This document shows, one piece after another, positions 53,231-61,377 of a stretch of 64,000 nt of DNA. The stretch's first letter is position 1. Each line of letters starts with the position of its first letter. Made by a program: the position numbers and the translations under genes. Source of the stretch: Candidatus Sulfotelmatobacter sp. (lineage in GTDB: Bacteria > Acidobacteriota > Terriglobia > Terriglobales > Acidobacteriaceae); NCBI GenBank assembly GCA_017883385.1, contig JADGNQ010000002.1, forward strand, positions 1 through 64,000, read 5' to 3'. The notes under the pieces were generated by a model. The model did no database searches. It saw nothing but the letters and a program-made list of their open reading frames with translations, and had not been told where the DNA came from.

Positions 53231-54376
53231 ATGACCCTGACCCGGTTTGTCACCAAGAACGCGTTTCGCAACAAACGCCGCAGCATCCTGACGGTGTTGA
53301 GCATCGCTTTCTCATTGCTTTTGCTCACGTTCATGATGACGCTCTGGCACGCATTCGCGCTTGACGACGGCAGCGCCGAATCGGCCCAGAGGCTGGTGGT
53401 CCGGCATCGCGTTTCCCTCACTTTCTCTCTGCCCGGTTTCTACCGGGAGAAGATTCGGGCGGTGCCAGGCGTGGTGTCGGTGGTACCGGTTTCATGGTTT
53501 GGCGGGATCTACAAAGACCAGAAGGCGGAGAACTTTTTCGCACAGTTCGGCACCGATCCGGAGGAGTTTTTCAAGACCTTCCGCGATATGGAAATGCCGC
53601 AAGAGCAAGTCACGGCATGGCAGCGCGACCGCCAGGGCGTGATCGTAGACGATTCCCTGGCGACGAAGTACGGATGGAAACTGGGCGACCGGATTGTTTT
53701 GCAGGGAACGATCTACCCGGTCAATCTTGAATTGAACATCCGCGGCATCTTCCACTCGAAGCCGGACAATAAGTCGGTTTACTTCAATGCGAAATACGTG
53801 GAAGAAGCCGTGGCGTTCTTCAAGGGACAAGCGGGTACCTTCAGCATTCTGGCGGCGTCTCCCGCGGATGTGAGCAAGATTGCCAGCACCGTGGACGACA
53901 TGTTTCGCAACTCGCCGCAGCCCACCAAGTCGGAAAGCGAAAAAGCATTCGGCCTCGAGTTCGTGGCCATGATGGGCAATGTGAAGGCATTCATTCTAAG
54001 TATCTGCTCGGCGGTCGTCTTCGCTACGCTGCTGGTTTCGGCCAACACGATTGCCATGACGATCCGCGAACGCACTCGGGAAGTGGCCGTGCTCAAGACT
54101 CTGGGCTTCACCAGGCGAGGAGTTCTGGGTCTATTCGTGAGTGAAGCGGTCGCGTTGGCGCTAGCCGGAGGACTGCTTGGATCGAGCCTGGCAGCGCTGA
54201 TGGTATTCGGCTTTTCGCACGCGGTGCAGTTAACATTCTTTCCATTGCGCATGACGCCGTTAATCTGGGGAATGGGGCTGTTGACTTCTGGCTTGGTCGG
54301 ACTGCTGAGCGCGGCGCTACCTTCCTATCACGCATCGCAGATAAACATTGTGGACGGATTACGCCACATCGGCTGA
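53231..54376 (+). CDS. FtsX-fold ABC permease 1 (MacB-like)
   Basis: The 381-residue permease has an N-terminal helix after RNKRRSILTVLSIAFSLLLL, a periplasmic MacB-type domain, and three C-terminal helices with the FtsX signature (RERTREVAVLKTLGFTRRGVLGLFVSEA) ending NIVDGLRHIG. It is the first of five genes in a row. GGAG precedes the ATG. Sequence is close to permease 2 (54395) throughout, showing tandem duplication. Confidence 0.9.
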   Translation: MTLTRFVTKNAFRNKRRSILTVLSIAFSLLLLTFMMTLWHAFALDDGSAESAQRLVVRHRVSLTFSLPGFYREKIRAVPGVVSVVPVSWFGGIYKDQKAENFFAQFGTDPEEFFKTFRDMEMPQEQVTAWQRDRQGVIVDDSLATKYGWKLGDRIVLQGTIYPVNLELNIRGIFHSKPDNKSVYFNAKYVEEAVAFFKGQAGTFSILAASPADVSKIASTVDDMFRNSPQPTKSESEKAFGLEFVAMMGNVKAFILSICSAVVFATLLVSANTIAMTIRERTREVAVLKTLGFTRRGVLGLFVSEAVALALAGGLLGSSLAALMVFGFSHAVQLTFFPLRMTPLIWGMGLLTSGLVGLLSAALPSYHASQINIVDGLRHIG

Positions 54377-54394
54377 AGTTACGTAGGATGACTT

Positions 54395-55549
54395 ATGACG
54401 TTAAGCAGTTTTGTCGTGCGCAACACCCTTTTCCGGAACACGCTGCGCAGCGTGCTGACCATGTTTAGCATCAGCTTCTCGCTGCTGTTGCTCACGCTGA
54501 TGATTTGCATCTGGCGGTCCTTTTATGTGGATCAGGTAGCGCCGGAGGCGTCGCGGCGCCTGATCGTCCGCGACCGCGTTTCGCTGGCGTTTTTTCTGCC
54601 GGCGTTCTACCGCGAAAAGATCCGCGCTGTCCCGGGCGTAACCTCCGTCGTGCCCATCACATGGTTTGGCGGCCGTTATATCGATGATCGGCCAGAGCAT
54701 TTCTTTGCTCAAATGGGTACGGATCCGGACGAGTACTTGAAGGTAGCTTCGGACAAGATCGTCCCGCCCGATCAGGTGAAGGCTTGGCAGCAGGATCGCG
54801 CGGGTGCTTTGGTAGATGAGACGCTGGTGAAGAGATATGGCTGGAAGATCGGCGACCACGTCACTTTGCAGCAAAACATTTTCCCGACGAACCTCGACTT
54901 GACGATTCGCGGCATCTATCATCGCGATCCTCCGCAGAACGCGCTGTACTTCAATGCCAAGTACCTGGAAGAGGCAGTGCCTTGGTTCAAGGGTCAAGCG
55001 GGCTGGTACGCCGCTCAAGTCGACTCGGCGGACAATGTGGCGAGCGCATCGAGAACGATCGACGACATGTTCCGCAACTCGCCGCTGCAGACGAAGACCG
55101 AGAGCGAGAAGGCCTTTCAACTTGGATTTGTGGCTTCTCTGGGCAACATCAAGGCATTCATCCTGGGCATTTGCGGAGCCGTGGTGTTCACCATCATGCT
55201 GGTTTCGGCCAACACCATGGCGATGTCGGTGCGCAGCCGAACCCGCGAGGTGGCTGTGCTGAAGACCCTCGGTTTCACGCGCTTGCGAGTGCTGTGGATT
55301 TTCGTTAGCGAATCGGTGGCGCTAGCCGTCGCGGGCGGAGTGTTGGGGATTCTGACGGCGGTCCCGGTGATTTGGTTCCTGACGCGCGGTTTCATCGCAC
55401 TGGGAGTTCCGATCGCAATGAAAGTCAACGCACCCGCGGCAGGGCTGTCATTGTTGGTGGCCCTGACCTTGGGATTAGTGAGCGGCTATTTGCCGGCCTT
55501 CAATGCATCACGCATGAACATTGTGGAAGGACTGCGTCACATCGGCTGA
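54395..55549 (+). CDS. FtsX-fold ABC permease 2 (MacB-like), duplicate of permease 1
   Basis: The 384-residue protein parallels permease 1 almost segment by segment: FYREKIRAVPGVTSVVPITWFGG, DDMFRNSPLQTKTESEKAF, RTREVAVLKTLGFTRLRVLWIFVSES and the end NIVEGLRHIG. AGGA lies upstream, and it starts 18 bp after permease 1. The pair may form a heterodimeric channel with permease 1. Confidence 0.9.
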   Translation: MTLSSFVVRNTLFRNTLRSVLTMFSISFSLLLLTLMICIWRSFYVDQVAPEASRRLIVRDRVSLAFFLPAFYREKIRAVPGVTSVVPITWFGGRYIDDRPEHFFAQMGTDPDEYLKVASDKIVPPDQVKAWQQDRAGALVDETLVKRYGWKIGDHVTLQQNIFPTNLDLTIRGIYHRDPPQNALYFNAKYLEEAVPWFKGQAGWYAAQVDSADNVASASRTIDDMFRNSPLQTKTESEKAFQLGFVASLGNIKAFILGICGAVVFTIMLVSANTMAMSVRSRTREVAVLKTLGFTRLRVLWIFVSESVALAVAGGVLGILTAVPVIWFLTRGFIALGVPIAMKVNAPAAGLSLLVALTLGLVSGYLPAFNASRMNIVEGLRHIG

Positions 55550-55564
55550 GTTGAGAGACTACTT

Positions 55565-56728
55565 ATGGCGATACCGATCAGCTACAACGTCCGCAATTTG
55601 ATTCTCCGCAAGGGCCTCACCATCATGACGGCGCTGGGCATCGCGCTTACGGTCACGACCGCGATCTTTCTGATGGCGCTGGTGGCAGGACTGAATAGGG
55701 CTTTTGTCAGCAGCGGCAATCCGTTGAACGTGCTGGTGCTGCGCAAGGGCTCGGAGGCGGAGTTATCGGGCGGGTTCGATGCCGCGCTCTACCCCACATT
55801 GAAGACTCTTCCCGGCATCGCGAAAGACAGCCACGGCGAGCCGATGACGTCGGGGGAGTGGGTCGTAGTGATCATCCTGCCACGCAAAGACGGCACGGGT
55901 GAAGTGAACGTGACGGTGCGGGGCATGATGCCCGACGGCCTGGAGTTGCGGCCTGGAGCGAAACTAGCCGAGGGACGATGGTTCCAGACAGGGCAGCGGG
56001 AAGTTGTGGTCAGCAAGTCGATTCGGGGACGCTTTTCGCACGCCAATATCGGCGACACGATGGAATTTGGCAAAGGATCGTGGAAAGTCGTGGGAGTATT
56101 TGATGCCGGGGGCTCGGCGTACGAGTCCGAGGTTTGGGGGGATGTGAATCAGATGGCGTCGGACTTCGACCGCCAGGGCGGCTTCTCGTCGGCGTACCTG
56201 CATGCGACCGATCCCATCGCCGCCGAGGCGCTCAAGAACCGGGTCAGCGACGATCAGCGCTTGAAGCTCGAGGGAATGCTGGAAACCGACTACTACGCCA
56301 AGCAGACCAGTTCCGGCGCACCGATCAAGGTGATCGGCATTGTGGTGGGCTTCATCATGGCCATCGGCTCGATCTTCGCGGCTATGAACACGATGTATGC
56401 GGCGGTGGCGTATCGTGGGCGAGAAATTGCGACGCTGCGCGTGATCGGCTTCTCGCGGCCTGCGATTCTGACATCGTTTGTGCTGGAATCCTTGCTTCTG
56501 GCGTTGCTAGGCGCGCTGGCGGGGATTTTGCTGATGCTCCCGTTTAACGGGATGCAGACAGGCACGTCGAATGCCGTCACGTTCAGCGAGGTGGTGTTCG
56601 CCTTGCGCATCACGCCGCAGGTGGCCACCTACGCCATCGTGTTCGCGTTGATTATGGGATTCGTGGGCGGACTGGCTCCGGCGTGGCATGCGGCGCGGCA
56701 GAATATTCTCAACGCGCTGCGAGGATAG
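55565..56728 (+). CDS. FtsX-fold ABC permease 3 (MacB-like)
   Basis: The 387-residue permease has the same overall layout (N-terminal helix, periplasmic domain, three C-terminal helices with YRGREIATLRVIGFSRPAILTSFVLES, ending ARQNILNALRG) but is clearly more distant from the first two. It starts 15 bp after permease 2. Confidence 0.9.
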   Translation: MAIPISYNVRNLILRKGLTIMTALGIALTVTTAIFLMALVAGLNRAFVSSGNPLNVLVLRKGSEAELSGGFDAALYPTLKTLPGIAKDSHGEPMTSGEWVVVIILPRKDGTGEVNVTVRGMMPDGLELRPGAKLAEGRWFQTGQREVVVSKSIRGRFSHANIGDTMEFGKGSWKVVGVFDAGGSAYESEVWGDVNQMASDFDRQGGFSSAYLHATDPIAAEALKNRVSDDQRLKLEGMLETDYYAKQTSSGAPIKVIGIVVGFIMAIGSIFAAMNTMYAAVAYRGREIATLRVIGFSRPAILTSFVLESLLLALLGALAGILLMLPFNGMQTGTSNAVTFSEVVFALRITPQVATYAIVFALIMGFVGGLAPAWHAARQNILNALRG

Positions 56729-56777
56729 ATGACTGCGGCGGGAAACTATTTGAGGGTTTAGAGCGTAATCATCTCTT

Positions 56778-58157
56778 ATGGCGATTGATACCAAACACGA
56801 AGATCTGCAGAGCTTGCGCATTGACCGCACGCAACGGGGCGATAGCGGCGGCGAGCCGCCCACCTGGGCGCGACGCTACATCATCGGCGGAGTTGCGCTG
56901 GTGGTGGTGCTCGGCCTGTCCACGTTGGCCTACCGTGCGTTCTCGTCCGACGTGCCGGAGGTCGAGGTCGCTCGCGCCGCTGCGGAGAGCAGCGACGTGG
57001 GCGGTACCGTCCTATCGGCGACCGGCTATATTGTGGCTCATCACACCATCAACGTGAATTCCAAAGTCACCGGCCGCTTGGCGTGGATCGGCGTGGAGAA
57101 GGGCGACAAGGTCAAGGAGGGCCAGGTGCTGGTACGCCTGGAAGATCAGGAGTTCCGCGCGTCCTATGGACAGGCCAGAGGTGCGGTGGCGAATGCACGC
57201 GCCTATCTGGACGAACTGCAGCACGGCTCGCGGCCGGAGGAGATCCAGCAGGCGCACCACAATCTCGATGAATCCCGTGCCACACTGGCCAATGACAAGC
57301 TGACTCTGGACCGCACGAAAGAGCTCTCCAGTGGAGGCGTGGTTTCGCGGCAAGCGCTCGACGACGCTACGGCAAAGTTCGAAGCCGACCAGCAGCGCGC
57401 GAATTCTCTGGAAAAGGCGTTCCAACTGATGAAGATTGGGCCGAGGCCGGAGGAAATCGCGCGCGCGCAAGGCGCTCTGATGCAGGCGCAGGGCCAGCTT
57501 GATTATGCCCAGTCACAACTCGATGCCACGGTGATCCGCGCGCCGGTGACGGGCACGATTCTCGACCGTACGGCAGAAAAAGGCGAGCTCATTACGGCGC
57601 AGTTTGCCAGCGCCGCGGCCGGTGGTCCACAAGGATCGGTCGTATCGCTCGCGGACTTGAACGATCTACAAGTCGAACTCGACATCGCGCAGGCGGATTT
57701 CGCCCGGCTCGGTCCCACGCAGAAAGGGATCGTGACCACCGACGCCTATCCCGACAAGCAGTACGACGGAGTCATTGCGCAGATCTCTCCGGAAGCCAAC
57801 CGGCAGAAAGCTACCGTGCAAGTGAAGGTGCAGGTAGTGAACCCGGGAAAATATCCGGATGTTCAACTTCGACCGGAGATGAATGCGACGGTGAAGTTCC
57901 TGGCCGACCAAGCACCGAAAACTGTGAAGGGGCCGGCGGGTGTGTTCGTGCCGTCGGCGGCCATCCGCGATCGCGATGGCAAGAAGATTGTGCTGATCGC
58001 CTTTAACGGCAAGGCTGTGGCGCGAGAGATTCACGTGCTGGGCCAGCGCAGCGATGGGGCGCTGGTGGACGGGTTGGTTGGGGGCGAAAGCGTTATTACG
58101 ACAGCGCCCGCGACTTTGAAAGATGGAGACAGAATTAAAATCAAGGGGCAGTCATAA
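56778..58157 (+). CDS. Periplasmic adaptor (HlyD/MacA-like)
   Basis: The 459-residue adaptor has one N-terminal helix (YIIGGVALVVVLGLSTLAY) and a biotinyl-lipoyl-like segment split around a long coiled-coil hairpin (ARAYLDELQHGSRPEEIQQA ... FQLMKIGPRPEEIARAQGAL). Rejoining segments VIRAPVTGTILDRTAEKGE and a beta-barrel/membrane-proximal domain follow. It links the inner-membrane permeases to an outer-membrane exit; no TolC-type gene is seen in the cluster. Confidence 0.9.
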   Translation: MAIDTKHEDLQSLRIDRTQRGDSGGEPPTWARRYIIGGVALVVVLGLSTLAYRAFSSDVPEVEVARAAAESSDVGGTVLSATGYIVAHHTINVNSKVTGRLAWIGVEKGDKVKEGQVLVRLEDQEFRASYGQARGAVANARAYLDELQHGSRPEEIQQAHHNLDESRATLANDKLTLDRTKELSSGGVVSRQALDDATAKFEADQQRANSLEKAFQLMKIGPRPEEIARAQGALMQAQGQLDYAQSQLDATVIRAPVTGTILDRTAEKGELITAQFASAAAGGPQGSVVSLADLNDLQVELDIAQADFARLGPTQKGIVTTDAYPDKQYDGVIAQISPEANRQKATVQVKVQVVNPGKYPDVQLRPEMNATVKFLADQAPKTVKGPAGVFVPSAAIRDRDGKKIVLIAFNGKAVAREIHVLGQRSDGALVDGLVGGESVITTAPATLKDGDRIKIKGQS

Positions 58158-58166
58158 GAGGCAAAC

Positions 58167-58880
58167 ATGAGCACAGTTGCACAAGCAAACGTTGCCACGA
58201 GCACCAAAGTTGTTCAGGTCCGCAGCGTCAGCAAGATCTTCAAGCGCGACGCTTTTCAGGTGACGGCGCTCGACGATGTGTCGATCGACATCGCCAAGGG
58301 GGAATTCCTCGCCCTGATGGGGCCATCAGGATCGGGCAAGACGACGCTGCTGAACATGATCGCGGCGATCGACCGTCCGACCAGCGGGGAGCTGCTGGTG
58401 CAGGGAGAAGACATCTTCCGCTTCAGCGACTCGCAGATCGCCCGCTGGCGCAATGAGCACATCGGCTACATCTTTCAGACGTTCAATCTAATTCCTGTGC
58501 TCACGGCCTTTGAGAACGTAGAACTGCCGCTGTTGCTGACCAAGCTGACGGGCCAGCAGCGCCGCGACCACGTGATGACCGCCCTGAAGCTGGTCGGGCT
58601 GGAGGATCGAGTCGGCCATCTGCCAAAGCAGCTCTCTGGCGGACAAGAGCAGCGCGTCGCGATCGCGCGGGCGATCGTCAGCGATCCGACGTTGTTACTC
58701 GCCGATGAGCCGACGGGCGATCTGGACAGTCATTCGGCAACTGAGGTGTTGGAGATTCTGAAGCGGCTAAACGAAGACTTCCACAAGACGATTGTGATGG
58801 TGACGCACGATCCGCACGCAGCTTCGTACGCGCACGTGACGCGGCACCTGGAAAAAGGAATGCTGCTGCCGCCCGGGTAG
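58167..58880 (+). CDS. ABC transporter ATP-binding protein (MacB/LolD type)
   Basis: The 237-residue ATPase has Walker [11 protein letters not shown]-loop [11 protein letters not shown], signature [15 protein letters not shown], Walker [13 protein letters not shown] and switch His in VTHDPH. It is the last gene of the export cluster, 9 bp after the adaptor, with GAGG upstream, and presumably drives all three permeases. Confidence 0.93.
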   Translation: MSTVAQANVATSTKVVQVRSVSKIFKRDAFQVTALDDVSIDIAKGEFLALMGPSGSGKTTLLNMIAAIDRPTSGELLVQGEDIFRFSDSQIARWRNEHIGYIFQTFNLIPVLTAFENVELPLLLTKLTGQQRRDHVMTALKLVGLEDRVGHLPKQLSGGQEQRVAIARAIVSDPTLLLADEPTGDLDSHSATEVLEILKRLNEDFHKTIVMVTHDPHAASYAHVTRHLEKGMLLPPG

Positions 58881-58978
58881 TCAGCGGCACGCCGGAGAAG
58901 AGCAAACAGCGCAGCAGGGAGTTGCGCTGTGCCGAGGAGACTCCTTGCCGGGCATAAACCAGAAGGATCCAAACCAGG

Positions 58979-59494
58979 TTAGCAGCGAAGCTCTCCGACG
59001 CTAGGGGCGGGTGATTCCGCCCCGCTCTCCGTAACCCAGCGCCAGGCCCGCCGACCATTCGCAAGCACCGCCTGCGCTTCTCCGTAGTCCACCAGGCGGT
59101 TCAGGACCGTCGTCACCGAGGCCATGGGATCCTTGTGGCGGGCCAACATGGAGGGCAGGTTTTGCTGGAAATAGTCGCAGATGTCCCGCGCACTCATGGC
59201 GCGGCCGGACTCCATCAGCATCATTCGACAAGCTTTGGTGAAACCGGGCTGGCGGCCGTTGCTTTTGCGGTCGACCAGCTCCAGCAGTTCTTCGCTTAGG
59301 ACTCCATCGCCAAACAGATTCGCCAGACCGGCGATGGTCTGCTTGACGGTTCCGATGCGCTTCATAACCTCGGCGCGCTGTTGCAGCAGTTGGCGCAACT
59401 CGTCGTGCGCCTGCCGAATTACTTCCTGCACGTGACCGACGTCATACCTGTCGGACGGCTTGATCGAGCCATTTCCCTTCTGCCCGTTTTCCAT
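58979..59494 (-). CDS. Small protein with coiled coil and winged-helix-like domain
   Basis: The 171-residue protein has an N-terminal coiled coil (VQEVIRQAHDELRQLLQQRA) and a C-terminal helical part (ACRMMLMESGRAMSARDICDYFQ, SVTTVLNRLVDYGEAQAV, ANGRRAWRWV) reminiscent of HARE-type winged helices. ATG 59494 follows a GGGGGG tract; the frame goes back to 59527. It converges on the export ATPase. I cannot assign a function; DNA binding is a guess from the fold. Confidence 0.65.
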   Translation of the reverse strand: MENGQKGNGSIKPSDRYDVGHVQEVIRQAHDELRQLLQQRAEVMKRIGTVKQTIAGLANLFGDGVLSEELLELVDRKSNGRQPGFTKACRMMLMESGRAMSARDICDYFQQNLPSMLARHKDPMASVTTVLNRLVDYGEAQAVLANGRRAWRWVTESGAESPAPSVGELRC

Positions 59495-59527
59495 AACAAA
59501 TATCCCCCCAGTGTTTAGACGTGTCAA

Positions 59528-59838
59528 TCACAGCGCGACTTCGGCTTTTCGCCACCGATGAACTGGCTTGGTCCACAACCTCATGCACGCAGGGGTGCAG
59601 TTGCCATCTTCAGACGAGCTCCCCGTAGAGAACGTCCAGCGAGGGGCAGAACCTCGCTTAGGGATCTATACGCAGGATGCCTTCCCGGCGTTCCCTCAAT
59701 TCTTCTCCAGTGAATGCTTTTCGAGGGCATGCCGCATCTTGTGGCATTAGACGGGGCAATTGCAGATTGGTTAACAAGGAACGACAACTTGATTCACACC
59801 AAACGAAGTTCGACTGCGAGCGGTATTCAGCTTGTGGA
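59528..59838. other. Intergenic region upstream of repeat A4
   Basis: No convincing gene. Overlapping minus-strand frames of 60-70 codons occur (59581-59787, 59658-59855) and may be remnants of an older coding sequence, but no family is recognised. Confidence 0.4.
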
Positions 59839-59870
59839 GAGGAGAGACGTAGCAAGCAACGTCTCTCCTC
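59839..59870. repeat. Repeat family A, copy 4
   Basis: GAGGAGAGACGT and ACGTCTCTCCTC form a 12-bp stem with an 8-nt loop. It lies 14 bp beyond the 3' end of the LssY-C gene and is the most diverged copy of the family. Confidence 0.65.
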
Positions 59871-59884
59871 ACAGCTTCTATTTG

Positions 59885-61165
59885 TTATTGGAGGAAGATG
59901 ACCAGCAGCTTGCCGTCGGAATGGTAGCCGTCTCCGGTGGCGTTCCGTGCGTCCTGCACGGGGTTTAGGGGAAGGTAGTAACTCACTGTCTTTGTCTTGT
60001 TGGCTTTTTGCAGGCTGCTGCCGATGTTGTCGCGCTCGCCGTCGACTGCGGGATCGATCTTGTGAGTGACGCTGTTATTGCGCTTGTCCTTGGCGAAACC
60101 AATGTCGCGGGTCCCGGCGCCGCACCATACTTCGCTTCCCTTCCAGGTAAAAGGAGCCTTCCAGATGCGGAAGTGGTGGCGGCTGGCGACCATCGCGATG
60201 GGCTCCGCCATCTCGTAGCCAAAATCCTGACGCCGTCCGAACAGGTACAGCGTACTCATGGGCATCGCCAGGTAGTCTTTCTTCTCGTAGGTCTCCATAA
60301 GGGCGTTGAGCACGGCATTTTGATTGCTCGTGTCAGCAACATGCCAGGTTGCGGCCTCGAGTGCGGCTTGCACGTCCTTTTGATTTCCGACGATCACGAA
60401 GTTCACCGTGTCCCCAAGGTTCTGGAACTGGTCGTTGACCCGGCGTGGCAGAGTGTCGATGCTCTTTCGGAGGTCTGCGTCGAGCGGAGCGTCTGACACC
60501 TTGAGCGGGGCGGCGGCAGCGGAAGAGTCTGCACTCGGCGTGCCTACGGACGTGCTCTCTGAGGAGGATGCCTCGTTTGTCGCGTTCGAGGTTGACTCCG
60601 ACTTGCCCATGCCAAACTGGCCCGACATGAAAACCTGCGCCGCGGTTGCGAGTTGGGATTTGAGCTGCTGTGCGCGAGGCTTCTCCTGACTGTCGGTTGC
60701 GCTGGTCGCGTCCGAACCCGCAGGAATCACATGGATCTTGACAACAATCTTTCCCTGGCACGGCGGTGTGCCAGAAATGTTCATTGCCAGCATCAGGTGA
60801 GATGGCGCTGAGATGTGCAGTTCAGTGTTCGCTCCTACTAGAAGCGGGGCCGCCCCGTGAGCGTGGAGACGCGCAATCAGGGCACCGGCGGGTGCGGTGG
60901 GCATGGGCAGGTCCGCGGTTTGAGCAACCGATCCGGTCCCACCCTTGGGATCACAGGCTAACCCTCCAGAAACCTGCTGATCCGAAGAGGCTGCGGCCGA
61001 GATGTCGAGCACGTCCCCGGATTGCAGGTCAAGGCCACTGTCAGTCCAGAGCTGTGCGGGCGAAACCTGAACGGTAACGTCGTGCGCAGTCGAGATTACC
61101 TGTGCCCCAAGCTGAGAAGCGCAAAACACGAGAGTCGCTAGCAGCAGAATGAATTGCCGGTTCAT
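59885..61165 (-). CDS. Secreted LssY-C domain protein
   Basis: The 426-residue protein has a signal peptide (FILLLATLVFCASQLGAQ). Its N-terminal region (about 20-150) is beta-rich, followed by a Ser/Ala/Glu-rich linker and a C-terminal LssY-like domain (about 235-420: LGDTVNFVIVGNQKDVQAALEAATW, STLYLFGRRQDFGYEMAEP, HHFRIWKAPFTWKGSEVWCGAGTRDIGF). In other bacteria LssY-C is often joined to PAP2 or DedA membrane proteins; here it is alone and exported. ATG 61165 is chosen as the signal-peptide start. Function unknown. Confidence 0.8.
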   Translation of the reverse strand: MNRQFILLLATLVFCASQLGAQVISTAHDVTVQVSPAQLWTDSGLDLQSGDVLDISAAASSDQQVSGGLACDPKGGTGSVAQTADLPMPTAPAGALIARLHAHGAAPLLVGANTELHISAPSHLMLAMNISGTPPCQGKIVVKIHVIPAGSDATSATDSQEKPRAQQLKSQLATAAQVFMSGQFGMGKSESTSNATNEASSSESTSVGTPSADSSAAAAPLKVSDAPLDADLRKSIDTLPRRVNDQFQNLGDTVNFVIVGNQKDVQAALEAATWHVADTSNQNAVLNALMETYEKKDYLAMPMSTLYLFGRRQDFGYEMAEPIAMVASRHHFRIWKAPFTWKGSEVWCGAGTRDIGFAKDKRNNSVTHKIDPAVDGERDNIGSSLQKANKTKTVSYYLPLNPVQDARNATGDGYHSDGKLLVIFLQ

Positions 61166-61377
61166 ATCGCACTTTTCCGGAAAGCCGTCCTTATTATCTT
61201 CTAATGTCGGTTCCCCATGGCAAGTGGCTAGCAGCTTTCCGAGGGTTTGCTGGCGGCCCGGGCGCACCGGCAGTCATGCTCTTGGTCCCGAATCAACCAT
61301 CGCCGATTTGGGAATCGCAACGTGGCCGCCCAAATTAAAGTGCCACCAAGACCCAAGGCAAGTGCTCCGTCATTCCG

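Noticed and set aside
53025-53234. 69-codon frame ending with ATGA overlap at the first permease
   Set aside because: The overlap suggests coupling, but the start is TTG without a ribosome-binding site, the frame covers the candidate operator, and no family is recognised.
59658-59855. Minus-strand frame ending in a charged stretch (FTGEELRERREG)
   Set aside because: It could be a gene remnant, but there is no start signal and a repeat lies at its N-terminal end; too weak to call.
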